A DNA stretch of 64,000 nucleotides from Urophycis tenuis (GCA_036785325.1 JAXIVH010000107.1:444205-508204); one strand, 5' to 3'. Counted from the first letter of the stretch, positions 1 through 9,916 are shown. Numbers and translations are program-made. Notes: a model not told the origin generated them from the sequence alone.

Positions 1-1
1 A

Positions 2-637
2 GGTGCTTGCGGTTGGCAGAGGGTGAGGTTGAGGGAGTGCTTGGTCCTGACGATTTTCAAATAGCTGCAGGCGAGAATCGATGCCCTGGACTGACCTGAC
101 CAGAGACTGCAGAGTGGAAAGCACCGCGTCCTGAGGAGCCGGAGATGCGAAGCTGACGTTGGCCATGGGAGCAGCGGCGTGAATGGGCGCAGGATGAGGT
201 GGAGCAGGAGTGGCAGCGGACGTGCCAGCGGGAGAAGAAGCAGCTGCGGCGGTACGAATACCGCGGGTGGAGGAAGCAGGAAGCCGGCGTGAAGATGTCC
301 CCGTCTTTTGGCGAGGTGGATCGGACTTCCTGGTCCTCTTACGGCCGCGCTGGGCCGCAGCGGAGTGTGCGGTCTCCCCTGCAGAGACTGGGGAAGCCGT
401 AGCGGAATCGCTGAAATCGATCATACTTGCCAGTTCCTGAAGCTGGGACAACCCGAGTCCGGGAGCTGGATTGATCCCTTGGGCCCTGAGATTGGACAGG
501 AGAGACTGATGTTCCGACTGCGATGAGGCGAGGCGAGCGCTCCTGCGTTGGGAAGAAGGAGACGGAGCTACCTCCGGTAGAAGCTCGCCGCTCGGATCGA
601 GACACGAGAGGGGATCATTGGATTCATCACCCGACAT
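2..637 (-). CDS. Partial retroelement ORF1/gag-like protein (runs off left edge)
   Basis: An open frame of 212 codons starts at ATG 637-635 (Met-Ser-Gly-Asp-Glu) and runs without a stop to the window edge, so only the N-terminal part is visible. The protein is Ser/Ala/Pro-rich and low in aromatics. It has an acidic start, a basic patch (QRGRKRTRKS) that could be a nuclear localisation signal, a Pro/Ala-rich hinge, and near the edge a short helical segment (LQSLVRSVQGIDSRLQLFEN). This composition suits ORF1/gag of DIRS/Ngaro-type or other fish retroelements, but no catalytic domain is visible and the family is a guess. The high GC contrasts with the AT-rich host DNA to the right. Confidence is good for an ORF, low for the family. 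Confidence 0.5.
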   Translation of the reverse strand, partial: MSGDESNDPLSCLDPSGELLPEVAPSPSSQRRSARLASSQSEHQSLLSNLRAQGINPAPGLGLSQLQELASMIDFSDSATASPVSAGETAHSAAAQRGRKRTRKSDPPRQKTGTSSRRLPASSTRGIRTAAAASSPAGTSAATPAPPHPAPIHAAAPMANVSFASPAPQDAVLSTLQSLVRSVQGIDSRLQLFENRQDQALPQPHPLPTAST

Positions 638-920
638 GATCGGGCGGGCGAGGAAGATCAGGAGGCAGCAGAGGTAAGAATGAACAACGCCGTGCGAGTA
701 CGATTGCCGAGATTTGCTGAATGACAGCGGGATGACAGCTAGGAGAAGGAGAGCACTTTTAAATTTGACACTTGATTACTGATTGGAGGAGGAGAGAGGT
801 GATGGCAGACTGGGATTGGTTGATAGAAGGAGGAGGAGGAGCAAGAGGATAGCAGGAGAAGTGGGAGGAGACAAGGAGGTGTGCTTAGGGAGATAGTCTT
901 CCTGTCTGAACTTTCGCTTA
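638..920. other. GA/TC-rich flank of the left retroelement (possible LTR/ITR)
   Basis: No gene is seen. The stretch is strongly purine-biased on plus (repeated GGAGGAGGAG blocks at 780-880) and ends where sequence matching the host SEA gene begins, about 920. It lies 5' of the retroelement ORF on the minus strand, so it is the likely leader or terminal repeat of that element. No second copy exists in the window to prove this. Confidence 0.3.
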
Positions 921-969
921 GCTTCATATCTTATATCTTTAAAAATGTGTTGGCATATCTTACCTGTGC

Positions 970-1423
970 CTAGCCTGGCTGACGCGTCCACATCTCGATG
1001 AGATGGTGGTCTGGGAACTAGGTGTGCATTTTCCCGTATTTGAGGCGTGGTTTACGAATGCCTAGAGCCGTTTATTGGGCGCTACGAATGTCGATCAAAT
1101 GGCGTCTGGTTCTTCACATGCTGCTTTGCGCGCGATTCATAGCCAATTGCTACTAAAAATTAGCTACTAAAATTAAATTAATTGCTACAAAAGCTACTTA
1201 ATACACTTTCTAAAGCTGCATCGAACGGTAACGTTGTGTCCGCTGCCATGTTGGATTAACACGCTACAAGCTTCGGTGTCGTGCATAGACGTCATCGTAT
1301 TGCTGCCCCCCCCGTTCTGTGATTGGTTCCCTAACTCAGGGGAAAATAAGGGCGGTGGTTTCCAGGCTGTCTTTGCAGTGAGAATGAAATCGCGCGCAAA
1401 GCAGCACGGGAATTCCCAGGCTA
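970..1423. mobile_element. Non-autonomous hAT-like MITE, 454 bp, 8-bp TSD
   Basis: Flanked by the perfect 8-bp direct repeat ACCTGTGC (962-969 and 1424-1431), which is single copy in the empty site of the paralogous exon near 38202. The ends are inverted: the left reads TAGCCTGG at 971 and the reverse complement of the right end reads TAGCCTGG. It has no coding capacity. An 8-bp target duplication with short inverted ends is typical of hAT elements. Confidence 0.8.
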
Positions 1424-1511
1424 ACCTGTGCAATCAACCTTGATAGATCTGGGGTCAATGTCAAAACTTGTTCCTGCAGCATTGATCAGAACAATGGCTA
1501 TCTGCTCATTA

Positions 1512-1822
1512 TAGTCTAATAGCTTAGCTCCAAAATATGAAGGAATCGTTCAGTTTGTGATACAAGCATGAAATTTGGTACACATGTAGCCAAAGGCATT
1601 CTAAAAAGATTTAGATATGGAGCCATCATGAATTTTCAACATGGCGCCCATGGCAGCTGTTTTTCAAAATGGCCGCCAGCAACAACTGTTTTCTAGAGTG
1701 ATGGATGCAAACTATTATTGCAGACAAGATTTGTTGAATTTATTTACCATATTTACTTGATAATGTGTTTTTTGATGATTGAACATTTCATTGAAAATTC
1801 AAAATGGCCGCCATTTCTTCAG
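1512..1822. repeat. Left long terminal inverted repeat of the Academ-like element
   Basis: Positions about 1545-1695 match the reverse complement of 6890-7030 almost base for base, sharing for example AATCGTTCAGTTTGTGATAC and AAAAAGATTTAGATATGGAG. The outermost 16 or so bases are only partly conserved (TAGTCTAATAGC against TAGTGCAGCGGC). Inside the strong block the match weakens, but both ends repeat an AAAATGGCCGCCAT motif (near 1800 on the left and 6773 on the right, inverted), so the original repeat was about 300 bp. Confidence 0.8.
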
Positions 1823-1854
1823 AATGGTTATATCTGTGTTGAATTACACATTTT

Positions 1855-2005
1855 TCTTGATGCAGATTTTTTTTTCAAGTTTTTTTTTATTTATTATTTT
1901 ATATTGAACTATAATTTAAACTATAAACTATAAAGTTTTTTTTATTTTTTTTATTTGAACTATAAACATTTGAACTATAATTTGAACTATAAACATTTTA
2001 GCTCA
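1855..2005. repeat. AT-rich tract with short tandem TTGAACTATAA units
   Basis: A T-rich run is followed by five or six imperfect copies of a TTGAACTATAA/AACTATAAAC motif. It lies between the left inverted repeat and the stop of the transposon gene, on its 3' side. It could have served as a transcript-end region, but no clean poly(A) signal for the minus strand was identified. Confidence 0.6.
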
Positions 2006-2086
2006 TAAGAGTCTTAAGTGAGGCCAAACCTAAAGCTGCGTCCAAACCTGGATGGTTGGAGCAAAGTCATTACATTCATTGGTCCA

Positions 2087-5000
2087 TCACGAGGAAGACT
2101 CTTCACACTCGCCTTCACAGAAACAGAGGGCAGTGCACTGTAATTGAGATTTTTTGCACCTGCACTGCCCAACACAGCCCTTCTTACATTTGCAGGAGAT
2201 GAGTTCATAACTGGCCTGACCTGCATCTGGGAGGCAAGTCCAGAAGGGTTCATAGTCCCCTTCCGATGTCTTTGACCAACCCCATTTGCACGGTGAAGGT
2301 AATTCTGGTGTTGACACTAGCACTTGACCCCACACGTAGCCTCCTTGATATACAGCTCTCTTCACATGCTCTTCCAGGGCAGCCTTGGTTGGAGGAATTG
2401 ATTCTGCATTGTGCCTCTGTGCAAATAACTTCCTCCTTGCCGTATCTATTTCTGTGCATGTGCTGGTTCGGTCATAGAGTAAGATGATAAACCTCTCAAT
2501 TGTTGTCATTATCTCCTGTGGTATGTCATTTGGGGCTGAAGATAATTTCAACAGGGCATGTGTAAGCTCAGGAAACACAGCCCATACAGCCCATGCAGTC
2601 TTTTTTCCATGGCCAACAAAGCTTGACACTGTGTCACGACCAGTTAATGCATGGAACATTGGTAGTGCGCGTGCCTTCTCAGGCCCTAGTCCTGCTGCAA
2701 TTTCATGGGCTGCTAAGTAGCGGAAATTCTTTCCAGTTCCGAAAGCCAACCAAAGCTCATCTAGTTTGCCTTGCTCATCTGCCTGTAGTATCTGAGCCAC
2801 TGCCACAGCTAGCACCACAACATCAGTATCAACTGTTTGAATCATAATTTTATGATGGCCATTTCTTGCTGCATGGGCGACGTGTAATAGCATGCGACTA
2901 TCAGCTTCCTCATGTGTACAAGGAGCAATCGAAGACCTATCTGAGAGTGGTGGCTTGCTAAGTACTTCCATGTCACTAGTGATTACAAGCTGTTTATCCT
3001 CCTGCACAAGTGATCTGAGCAGAGCATTTGAGAGAAAGGCAAACAACTCAGTCTTATTGCTATCAACTCTAAGGAAGTTTTGCCAGTTGCTGGGGATGGT
3101 TGCATCACCCACCACACGTCTCTGAATCCCAGTCCCACGCTTTGATCTTGTTGCAGCTTTCAGAGACTCATAGAGGTAGCGGTCCCACACCAGATCAAGT
3201 CTCGACACACATTCAAGTTTTCTGGTCAGATATGGAATGAATATTACACAAGCATAGTCATCAAAGGTTTTTACTGCACTTGGTTTCAGCATCTGGATGA
3301 TGGCTGCCCCATCTACAATGCTACAGGTAACCTTTGGACTGTCAGAGTATGCACTGTGAACTTGCTCCAGGCATGGAAGCAGATCGCTCTTCTGTCCCAG
3401 TCGGAGACCTCCCCCATCAGACAGTGCTGGTGGACATGATTGGTTCTCGTGTCGAAAGAACTCATCTAGGTTTCCATCTCTGGTCTGGCAAGCAATGTAT
3501 AGTCTTGAAAAGAGCACCATGTCCTGTTTGACAGAGGCCAGTTTCTGTTTTTGTTTTGATATACTCCGCACAGTTGACGCACCAAATACCTTTATCTTAT
3601 TTCTTGGTATGGTGTCATCCACTGGCTTCGTTCTATCAATAAGGCACTCTCTAGTGAAAGCTTCAAATTGGAGCTCTCCTATCTGCCTCACCTTTCTGAC
3701 TGTCTCAGCAGCCGAAGGTCCAGCAAGTTCCTTTGAGTGGAGAACAATCAGGTCCTTGCTTTCCTCTTCAAATGGATTTCCAAAATGTTCCATTGCACCG
3801 ACCAAAGAGCGTACATCTTTGATGAATGCAACCTGGACACTTGCTGTTTGGTCATGGTGACGTGTGTTATCTGATTTCTTGGAACCAATCTCAAACTCCT
3901 GTATGCATCGGGCAACTTCCGGTCCTGCTACCATCCATCGCAATAAAGCAGATGGGTTGTCTGTAAGGCCGACCGCACCACCATCTCCCTTGATGCAAGC
4001 ATTCATCTGCTCATGGGCCTGGTCAATGGCCATGGAGGAAAACACTTTTTTGGTCTTCTGGACAGTGAAATGGCCTACCCTGAACGCTTGAGCTATGCTT
4101 GGGTGTGTCCTTGGTAGTTCAGTCATGTCTCTCAGGTGAACTGGAATCCATCTTGCATAATGGGTATGATCCATTGCATGAAACCACTTGGCTAGTTCTG
4201 TTAATGCATCAAGGTACATGGAGAAAGATCCCTCTCGCAATGACCGCACACAAACTAGCACAAGAAGCTCTAGCTCAAGAACAATAGACCAGTACTGAAA
4301 TTGTGGGATGTTTTCTGCTCTCTGGCTGCACCAGTCTTCAAACGCTAGAGGAACTTGATCCGTTTGTGTTTGACAATAGTTGTCATAAGCCCGGTGCTGC
4401 AGAATATACAGAGATGTTGCTGTAATTTGATGGGCTCTCCTGGTGCGAGATACATGGGCTGCTTTGAGGAAGGATTCGGCTTTCCCTTGAGATGAGATGT
4501 TAGCTTGTGCTAATGCTTCAACCCAACCACTTCCATGCAACCAGTTTCCCAACATCTTCAGTGCCGCCATTTCAATATGCAGTCCACCAAACATAACCAC
4601 CAGCCGATTCTCACCATATTTCTCTGGCCATTTAAACTGGATTTGTTTTGCCAGGGCATATAATGGTTGGTCAAATGTGACCACCGGACTCTGGCCAGGA
4701 TTCAGGTGTTCCACAGCTTTACTTATGACATCAAGTGAATGCTTGATCATAGCCACAGTGTGAGCACTTTCGTGAAAGAGTGGAAGGAGAACAGTGGAAC
4801 ATGTGGCACGAATTCCTTGTGTCTGCTGGCTAGCATGGAAGGCTGCCCAAGAGGTATCCAATGAATCATTTGCAGTTCTTTCTTTTGTCAATGACCTCGC
4901 TTGCATTGTCCAACCACTGGTACTCTTCCTTGGTATGCTGGCTAATGCCATCTCTATTGAGAGAGTGTAGCCTGCTTTCTGGAACCTGTGAGGCCTTGAT

Positions 5001-6105
5001 TTTGCTAGCAACAGGGGGGACCTCAGTGTAGTATGCTGGCAAACGGTCAATGGTCTTTGAATATCCTCCCTCAGGCCCACTGAGTATATCAAGGCTGTGC
5101 AATCTGTGCAGCACGGGCTATGTGCATTGCATCTTGGTCGTCATCCTGCTCACAGGCTTTGGCAAGAGCAGTGCCAATGTCTTCCTCAAAGGCCATCAGG
5201 ACATCTCTTCCCTTGGTGTAAGCTCGCATATCAGGGAACTCAGCCAGAAGTTTATCTTTTAGCCTTGTAGAGTTAAGTCGGTTATCAACCTCTACTCCTA
5301 GCTGTTCCATCCGTGCCTTGTAAAGCCGGGAAAGTTCTGCTAGTTTAAATACAGGTGCTGAGCCATCATGTTGTCTGGTGTCTTCTATGTAAAGCACCAA
5401 CTCGGCAAACACAACACCAGAGGTTGATGCTGTATGTCCCTGGCCATTATCTTCAGCCCCTTCTAAATTAGCCTTTCTAGCACGATTATAGAGACCTACT
5501 AGACATTTGGGGTGATATTTAGCTTCAATAGCCACCATGTCACCAGCACTAAGTCGCCCAAGTAACTCTGTGTCTTGAAGTAGGGATGCAGCAGCACGCA
5601 CTCTTTTGTCTAATTGAAATGTTGCAGCCTCACGAAGGCCTTCATTGCCAGCAGGCTGTCTGCAGAAGAAACAGATGTCTTGTCTCATTTCAGGAGCCCG
5701 ACTTGGCTGAGACCTTCGGAGTTTGCATTCTGACACTTCATCAGGACTTTCACGGCATGATCGCTTTTTTGCCCTCTCCAACTTGGTTTCATTATACTTC
5801 AGCCTGCATGTATGATGGTATTGAGCTTTGTTCGCAACCATGGCTGCTTCAATACCATGACCCTCATCCAGTCGTTCTATCTGAAATGTTGGAGGGAGCT
5901 GGCCAAGTTCATTAAACTGGATTAAATGCTCTGCAAGTGAAGTGTATCCACTCCTCTTGTCTGCTCGCTTGGACTGCAAAGGACATCTCAATGCCTCGGC
6001 TGTGTGTTCTTGGCATATAATACAAAGCTTCCAGTCAGTCTTGGCTGTGCAGGAAGTTGATGGTCCTTGACCATCAAAATTCACAAGTTGGAATTTCTTA
6101 GACAT
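2087..6105 (-). pseudogene. Academ-like transposon protein with PIN/XPG-like nuclease and Cys-rich finger (two frameshifts)
   Basis: The coding region is read from ATG 6105 to the stop at 2087. The first frame (6105-5089, about 338 codons from this Met) has two Cys/His clusters, CIICQ...YHHTC and CFFCRQ...YHPKC, likely zinc-binding. Coding sense then moves to another frame over about 5114-4880 (LPAYYTEVPPVASKI, EEYQWLDNASEVI) and again to the frame ending at 2087, through an A-rich run near 4880. The long last part shows GGLHIEMAALKML, AIDQAHEQMNA, EEADSRMLLH, TVDTDVVVLA and HALTGRDTVSSF, an acidic pattern like PIN/XPG nucleases, then the Cys cluster CKCKKGCVGQCRCKK. Homologues in my memory are usually one continuous protein, so I call frameshifts rather than two genes. 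No intron signals explain the shifts. Confidence 0.65.
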
Positions 6106-6219
6106 TTTCTCATTCAACAAAGAACTTTGTTTGAGGTAGACAAATACTACCCTTTCACCACCTTTTACTACGTACTTACTACTTTTTACTGGGTAAACAC
6201 ATTTAACTATGGGATACAA

Positions 6220-6770
6220 CTAGGTTCGGATAATTGCCCTACACCTAGCCCGATCGTTCATCCAGTACCATTTAATTCCTGTGCGATCTGTACACCATCC
6301 GGGTAACTATATGAAAGTCATACAAAGCCCTGTTACCCTTGGCTCGGCTCTCCCGCGCTGGCACATCCTGTCCATTCAGGTGCGGCTATCTAACTACATC
6401 TAATGTAAACTACATGGATGTGGGGCTAACATTAGATAGCATTTAGGAAACTAAACTACACTAGCACTAAACCATCACCACAACCAGCACATGACAGAAA
6501 CTATGGCATTATTAGGCGGAGTGTATTTAGCTGGCACTGCACCCCATGCCGACTTTCACGGCAGTGGTGTTGCCAGTGTGCCCTGGCTGTGCTTAAACAT
6601 CCACTGTATTACATGTCCATTCATCAAATGGTTCAGTTGTTGCTGATATAGGAATTGTTATGTTCATTAGATCACATGTTCACAAAATGGATAATAACTC
6701 TTGAAAGAAACAGTGATACTATCAGTGTTGCCGATTTAGCGACTTTTTGCCGTCTATTGCCGCTGCTATC
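6220..6770. other. 5' untranslated/promoter side of the Academ-like element
   Basis: No ORF worth reporting. The stretch lies between the start of the minus-strand transposon gene and the right inverted repeat, so it must hold any promoter. No TATA box in a convincing position was recognised. Confidence 0.4.
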
Positions 6771-7061
6771 TATAAAATGGCGGCCATCTTGAATATTCAT
6801 GACAACTTTTAAATTATCCATAAGGCATTTACCAAGTACTATGAATGCTAAATATGTCTAAAATGTCATATTATATCCATTACTCATCAGAAAACCGTTT
6901 TTGCTGGTGGCCATTTTGAAAAATGGCTGCCATGGGCACCAGGTTGAAAATTCATGATGGCTCCATATCTAAATCTTTTTGGAATGCCTTTGGCGACATG
7001 TGTACCAAATTTCATGCTTGTATCACAAACTGAACGATTGTTTTGCTTAGCCGCTGCACTA
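6770..7061. repeat. Right long terminal inverted repeat of the Academ-like element
   Basis: Mirror of the left end. It carries AAAATGGCGGCCAT near 6775 and again a GCCATTTTGAAAAATGGC palindrome near 6908, then the strongly conserved block to 7045, and ends at 7061 directly before the TTA duplication. Confidence 0.8.
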
Positions 7062-7413
7062 TTAGTAGGAGCTTCACCAAACAGCATTTCAAGGATGTTG
7101 AAGATCGATCCATTTCTGGAGAAAAAGTTGTGTAGAATAATTTTAACAGCACATACTAACCAGTGAACTGTGATACATGAGCGCCGTGCTGAACTTTAAA
7201 GCATTTAAATTTCAAGTATAACTCTATGGGGATATTCAATTCTTGTTATATTTTATTTAGGATTTGGTAAAAATACAGTTTACATTGAGTATCCATTTGA
7301 ATACTGAACAAAACCTTTTTTTTTTGTAAATCATATTTGCTTCTTATAGAATGATCTGTTTCTCCTTAACGGTTGCTAAGCACAGTGAATAGTTAACAGA
7401 TGCTTTAAAGTAC

Positions 7414-7475
7414 CTGAAAGCTGTCACTTGCAAGCTATTGAAGGAAGTAAATGCTCTTCGGTACAAGGGTTCGAG
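7414..7475 (-). CDS. Gene A: SEA middle exon (62 nt)
   Basis: Acceptor TGTGCAG before 7475 and donor GTAC after 7414. It encodes about LEPLYRRAFASF..., matching the exon 38634-38695 of gene B with a few changes. The phase (0 in, 2 out) agrees with its neighbours. It is probably no longer used, because the preceding N-part exon of gene A has lost its acceptor and the following exon is disrupted. Confidence 0.65.
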
Positions 7476-7705
7476 CTGCACAGAAGAAAATACAGTTAGA
7501 ATAACAAGACTTGTTTTTTCATTTCAAGATATAAAAATGAGCACCGTTCAACAATTCACCTTCGATGTCTGTTAAAATTGTGTGTTTCATTAACAGAGCA
7601 TAGCAGGTGATTAGGGAGTGAACCCTAATTTTGACAGTAATTATCAAAGGAAAGTGTTGTTCAAGGCTCCCAGTTAAGCCGCCCAGCTATTCAAACTGTA
7701 ATTAC

Positions 7706-7858
7706 CTCTGCTTTTATTGTTGCTGCTCGCCTTTGGAATGCTCCTGATGAGGGATTCAGAAGGGCTGCTGTAAATGTCTCCGCAGAGCGGAACACAACGC
7801 GCACAGTAACCAAGGTTACTGCTGCAGTTGTTGTGGTAGTTGTTGGGGAATGGGGATG
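7706..7858 (-). pseudogene. Gene A: SEA N-part exon truncated by a deletion fusion
   Basis: Homologous to 38925-39214 of gene B. It encodes VTVRVVFRSAETFTAALL and SSGAFQRRAATIKAE and keeps the donor GAG|GTAATT at 7706. The upstream side is missing: near 7858, after one Thr-rich repeat, the sequence jumps into what is intron in the 1.2-kb units of gene B (CTAAATTCATRACTGGCTAA). The acceptor present at 39215 in gene B is therefore absent here. The breakpoint implies loss of a middle and a C-part exon between two modules. Confidence 0.7.
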
Positions 7859-8273
7859 GGGACAAATCTAAATTCATAACTGGCTAAATTCCATTTAAAC
7901 TGTGTACAGCTTTTTGGAACAATCAAGTGGAGTACATATGTTACATTTGTTTATATTAGATATTTATATTTCTATACAGTACTGTTCACTTCTGCAATGC
8001 CTTTTCTTATCCCGGAGTATTGTACCAAATTCAATTTCCCTCAGGCATCATTAAATTATTTCTGTCTGTCTGTGTGTCTGAGTACTGTATGCAATTACTG
8101 CTCATAAGACCAGACATGCAGAAAGATTAGGCACAACAAAGCAAACGACCACAAAGATATCCCAAACATGCTGAAGAAATCAATGAATATGGAATGTATA
8201 GGAATTGTACCAAAGAATGACATGCAGTAAAAGCTAAGTGAAAGACACAAAATGCAGAGAGACATCAACTTAC
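7859..8273 (-). repeat. Diverged single copy of the gene B 1.2-kb unit intron
   Basis: Parallels 41587-41999 of gene B with scattered differences and lacks the 10-bp GGTACTGTTC duplication. It contains the LINE/SINE-like tail (AATTTCCCTCAGGCATCATT, then TCTG repeats) seen in each unit, so the tail insertion predates the array expansion. Confidence 0.75.
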
Positions 8274-8444
8274 CACTAAGTGACTCGAGTTTTTGAAATG
8301 CGACACTTGATTGGTTTGTTAGTTCTGAAATGAAAACCTCTGATATGGTAGCCGTCAACTCAGAAGATACAGGAGGAAGTGAGGATGTTGTAGCTTGAGT
8401 TGTAGAACTTGTTGTTGGTGCTGCAGTTGTTGTGTTTGGTGTTC
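8274..8444 (-). pseudogene. Gene A: second SEA N-part exon, shortened and out of phase
   Basis: Acceptor CTCAG before 8444 and donor GTG|GTAAGT at 8274. It encodes a short Thr-rich linker and ELTATISEVFISELTNQ, like the array N exons. Compared with the 209-nt array exon it is 171 nt: ten codons of linker are missing, and 8 nt are lost just before the donor, where the array has ACTGTTATCAC. The 8-nt loss breaks the usual phase 0 end, so splicing to a normal middle exon would shift the frame. Confidence 0.65.
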
Positions 8445-8449
8445 CTGAG

Positions 8450-8515
8450 AAGGAACATGTTACATGTTACTATGTATATATATATATGTACTATATATAC
8501 TGTACATAAGCGTGG
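8450..8515. repeat. AT-rich TATA dinucleotide tract in gene A intron
   Basis: Short (TA)n-like tract (TATATATATATGTACTATAT) at the place where the array units have only TTACTTTACTGTACATAA. It is simple-sequence growth in the diverged copy. Confidence 0.6.
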
Positions 8516-8888
8516 GATTCAGAGAAAAGCGTTATACCAGAGCAACAAATTATTTGCTATTTGCACAATAACACTAAGAGTGCTAAGACGTAGGGAGACG
8601 TAGATGTAGGGTAAACATGGCGTTGGAATGAGGTTTCTTTTCTTAATAGATATATATTTTTTGGTGGTGTTGGTGGGCGGGGTTAGGTAGTGGATGTGTG
8701 CTTCGCAGGGTTCAGGTGAACTCTGAACAAGTGATTCTTGAGTCTCTTCCGGAAGATGGGGAGTGACTTCACAGTCCTGACATGGATGGGAGCCTTTTCC
8801 ACAACCGTGGTGCCAAAACTGAGAGGTCTTTTTGTTTTTCTTGAATCGTGTTCAGCAGTGTACAAAAAAATGCAAAGTGTTTGCTTAC

Positions 8889-9596
8889 TTATCACAGAAA
8901 CTGAGCGAGGATCAAACAGGATATTTCCAACGGAGCACCCTGCAGCTGTCCTCAAGGTCTCCTCTATATCACTAGCTGAAGGGATTTCCTCCACTGGGGC
9001 TGTCTCATTGAATACAAGCTCCAACTCTCTTGTAGTGTTTGCGTCGGGTGAGGATCTGAGAAACGGACCGCAAAACAATGCAAATTTAGTTGAGTCATTG
9101 TAATTTCATCAAATATTTTGGATTGTTTATTATTATCATACATTTTATTACACTGTTTTTTTACCTGAAGTCACGGAATTTACTGTGGACAAAAATTGAT
9201 CCAAATTTGTCCCGGTAGATCAAATCGCACTATAAAAGTGAAATATGAGGTATAAACTTTTACTATTATCTTCATGTATTTCCATTAGTTGAAAACCCCT
9301 TCAAAGCACTGCATTGTTAATATAAAAAGCTTTGTAGTTTTGCATTTTGATGAATTACAAACTTACCACTGTAACAACTGTGCATGCCAGTGAGTGGCAT
9401 TGTCCAAATGTTTGGTAGATATAGTCTTGCTTGAAAGCAAACTTGACTATAACTACCAACACAAATGATGGTGGATCCATGGTTGGAGTTGATTGGTTGT
9501 TTGTGGTGTTTGAGGTGGTGTTAAATGGTTTGTTCATTGTGGTCGATCCAGTTGAGTTTGTTGGTGGGACTATGGCGAGGGTCATCATAATGACAC
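8889..9596 (-). CDS. Gene A: first complete SEA module (three exons)
   Basis: Exons are 9596-9367 (230 nt), 9229-9165 (65 nt) and 9055-8889 (167 nt), with GT-AG borders and phases 1-0-2-1, the same pattern as every module of gene B. The first exon gives GVIMMTLAIVPP, an Asn/Thr-rich linker with several NXT/S sequons, then the start of the SEA fold. The second gives CDLIYRDKFGSIFVHSKF. The third gives SSPDANTTRELELVFNETAP and ends in a Val-Ser-Val-Ile run. SEA domains are extracellular modules in membrane mucins and proteoglycans. The usual GSVVV self-cleavage motif is not visible at the expected loop. Confidence 0.75.
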
Positions 9597-9837
9597 CTGT
9601 TTTTACATAGCATGATTATTTCCTGGATTGTTATGGACACACACCACTAGATGTATTCTCATGAATCAATGGTGTTATTCTCTGAATATTTTAAATCTTC
9701 CAGGTGGTTTAATCTTCAACATAACCTTCATTGAAATGAAATCTCAACATTAATTAATAAAGCCCCTCTGCTTTATAAAACAAAACATGCAGATATATAG
9801 ATCAGGGAATTGTATTAGTAGTTATATGTTGACTTAC

Positions 9838-9916
9838 CGATCACAACATAGATTTGCATGCGCAACATTCGCATTGTTGCCATGGATTGCTCCACAGCCA
9901 TCCTTTGTTGAGCCAT
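9838..9916 (-). CDS. Gene A: probable first coding exon with signal anchor
   Basis: The exon begins with ATG at 9916, right after TATAG, and ends at the donor GGTAAGTC (9838). It encodes MAQQRMAVEQSMATMRMLRM and then QIYVVIG. Spliced to 9596 it makes the hydrophobic run IYVVIGVIMMTLAIV, followed by PPTNSTG. A Met/Arg-rich N-terminus, a stretch of 15-16 hydrophobic residues and a glycosylation-rich ectodomain suggest a type II signal anchor or an uncleaved signal. The AG directly before ATG means it could also be an internal exon. Confidence 0.55.

Larger units (their letters stand above)
1512..7061 (-). mobile_element. Academ-like autonomous DNA transposon (decayed), 5550 bp
   Basis: Inserted in a SEA exon. 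The target TTA is duplicated (1509-1511 and 7062-7064) compared with the empty site at 38288-38290. The ends are long inverted repeats, described separately. The interior carries one minus-strand coding region of about 4 kb with an N-terminal Cys/His region, a large middle domain, a PIN/XPG-like nuclease segment and a C-terminal Cys cluster. Academ elements are known for 3-4 bp duplications, an XPG nuclease and a Cys8 finger, which is why this family is proposed. Two frameshifts suggest the copy is no longer autonomous. The boundaries are firm, the family is an inference. Confidence 0.7.
964..7115 (-). pseudogene. Gene A: SEA C-part exon broken by two DNA transposons
   Basis: The exon is paralogous to the intact exon 38204-38340 of gene B. 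It is read 7115 to 7062, then 1511 to 1424, then 969 to 964, followed by the donor GTAAG. The intact paralogue encodes the SEA C-part with NGSIF and FDIDPSSITVDGT motifs. Here a 5.55-kb transposon sits at a TTA target and a 454-bp MITE at an ACCTGTGC target, both inside the coding sequence. The gap-free gene B copy gives a direct empty-site comparison, so both insertions and their target duplications are clear. This exon cannot be translated as it stands, so gene A is broken at its 3' side or ends earlier. Confidence 0.85.

Noticed and set aside
339..605. 88-aa minus-strand ORF inside the left edge
   Set aside because: It is in another frame of the longer open frame 2-637, which has better composition and a start.
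3495..3860. 121-aa plus-strand ORF within the transposon gene
   Set aside because: It is the antisense shadow of the conserved minus-strand coding region.
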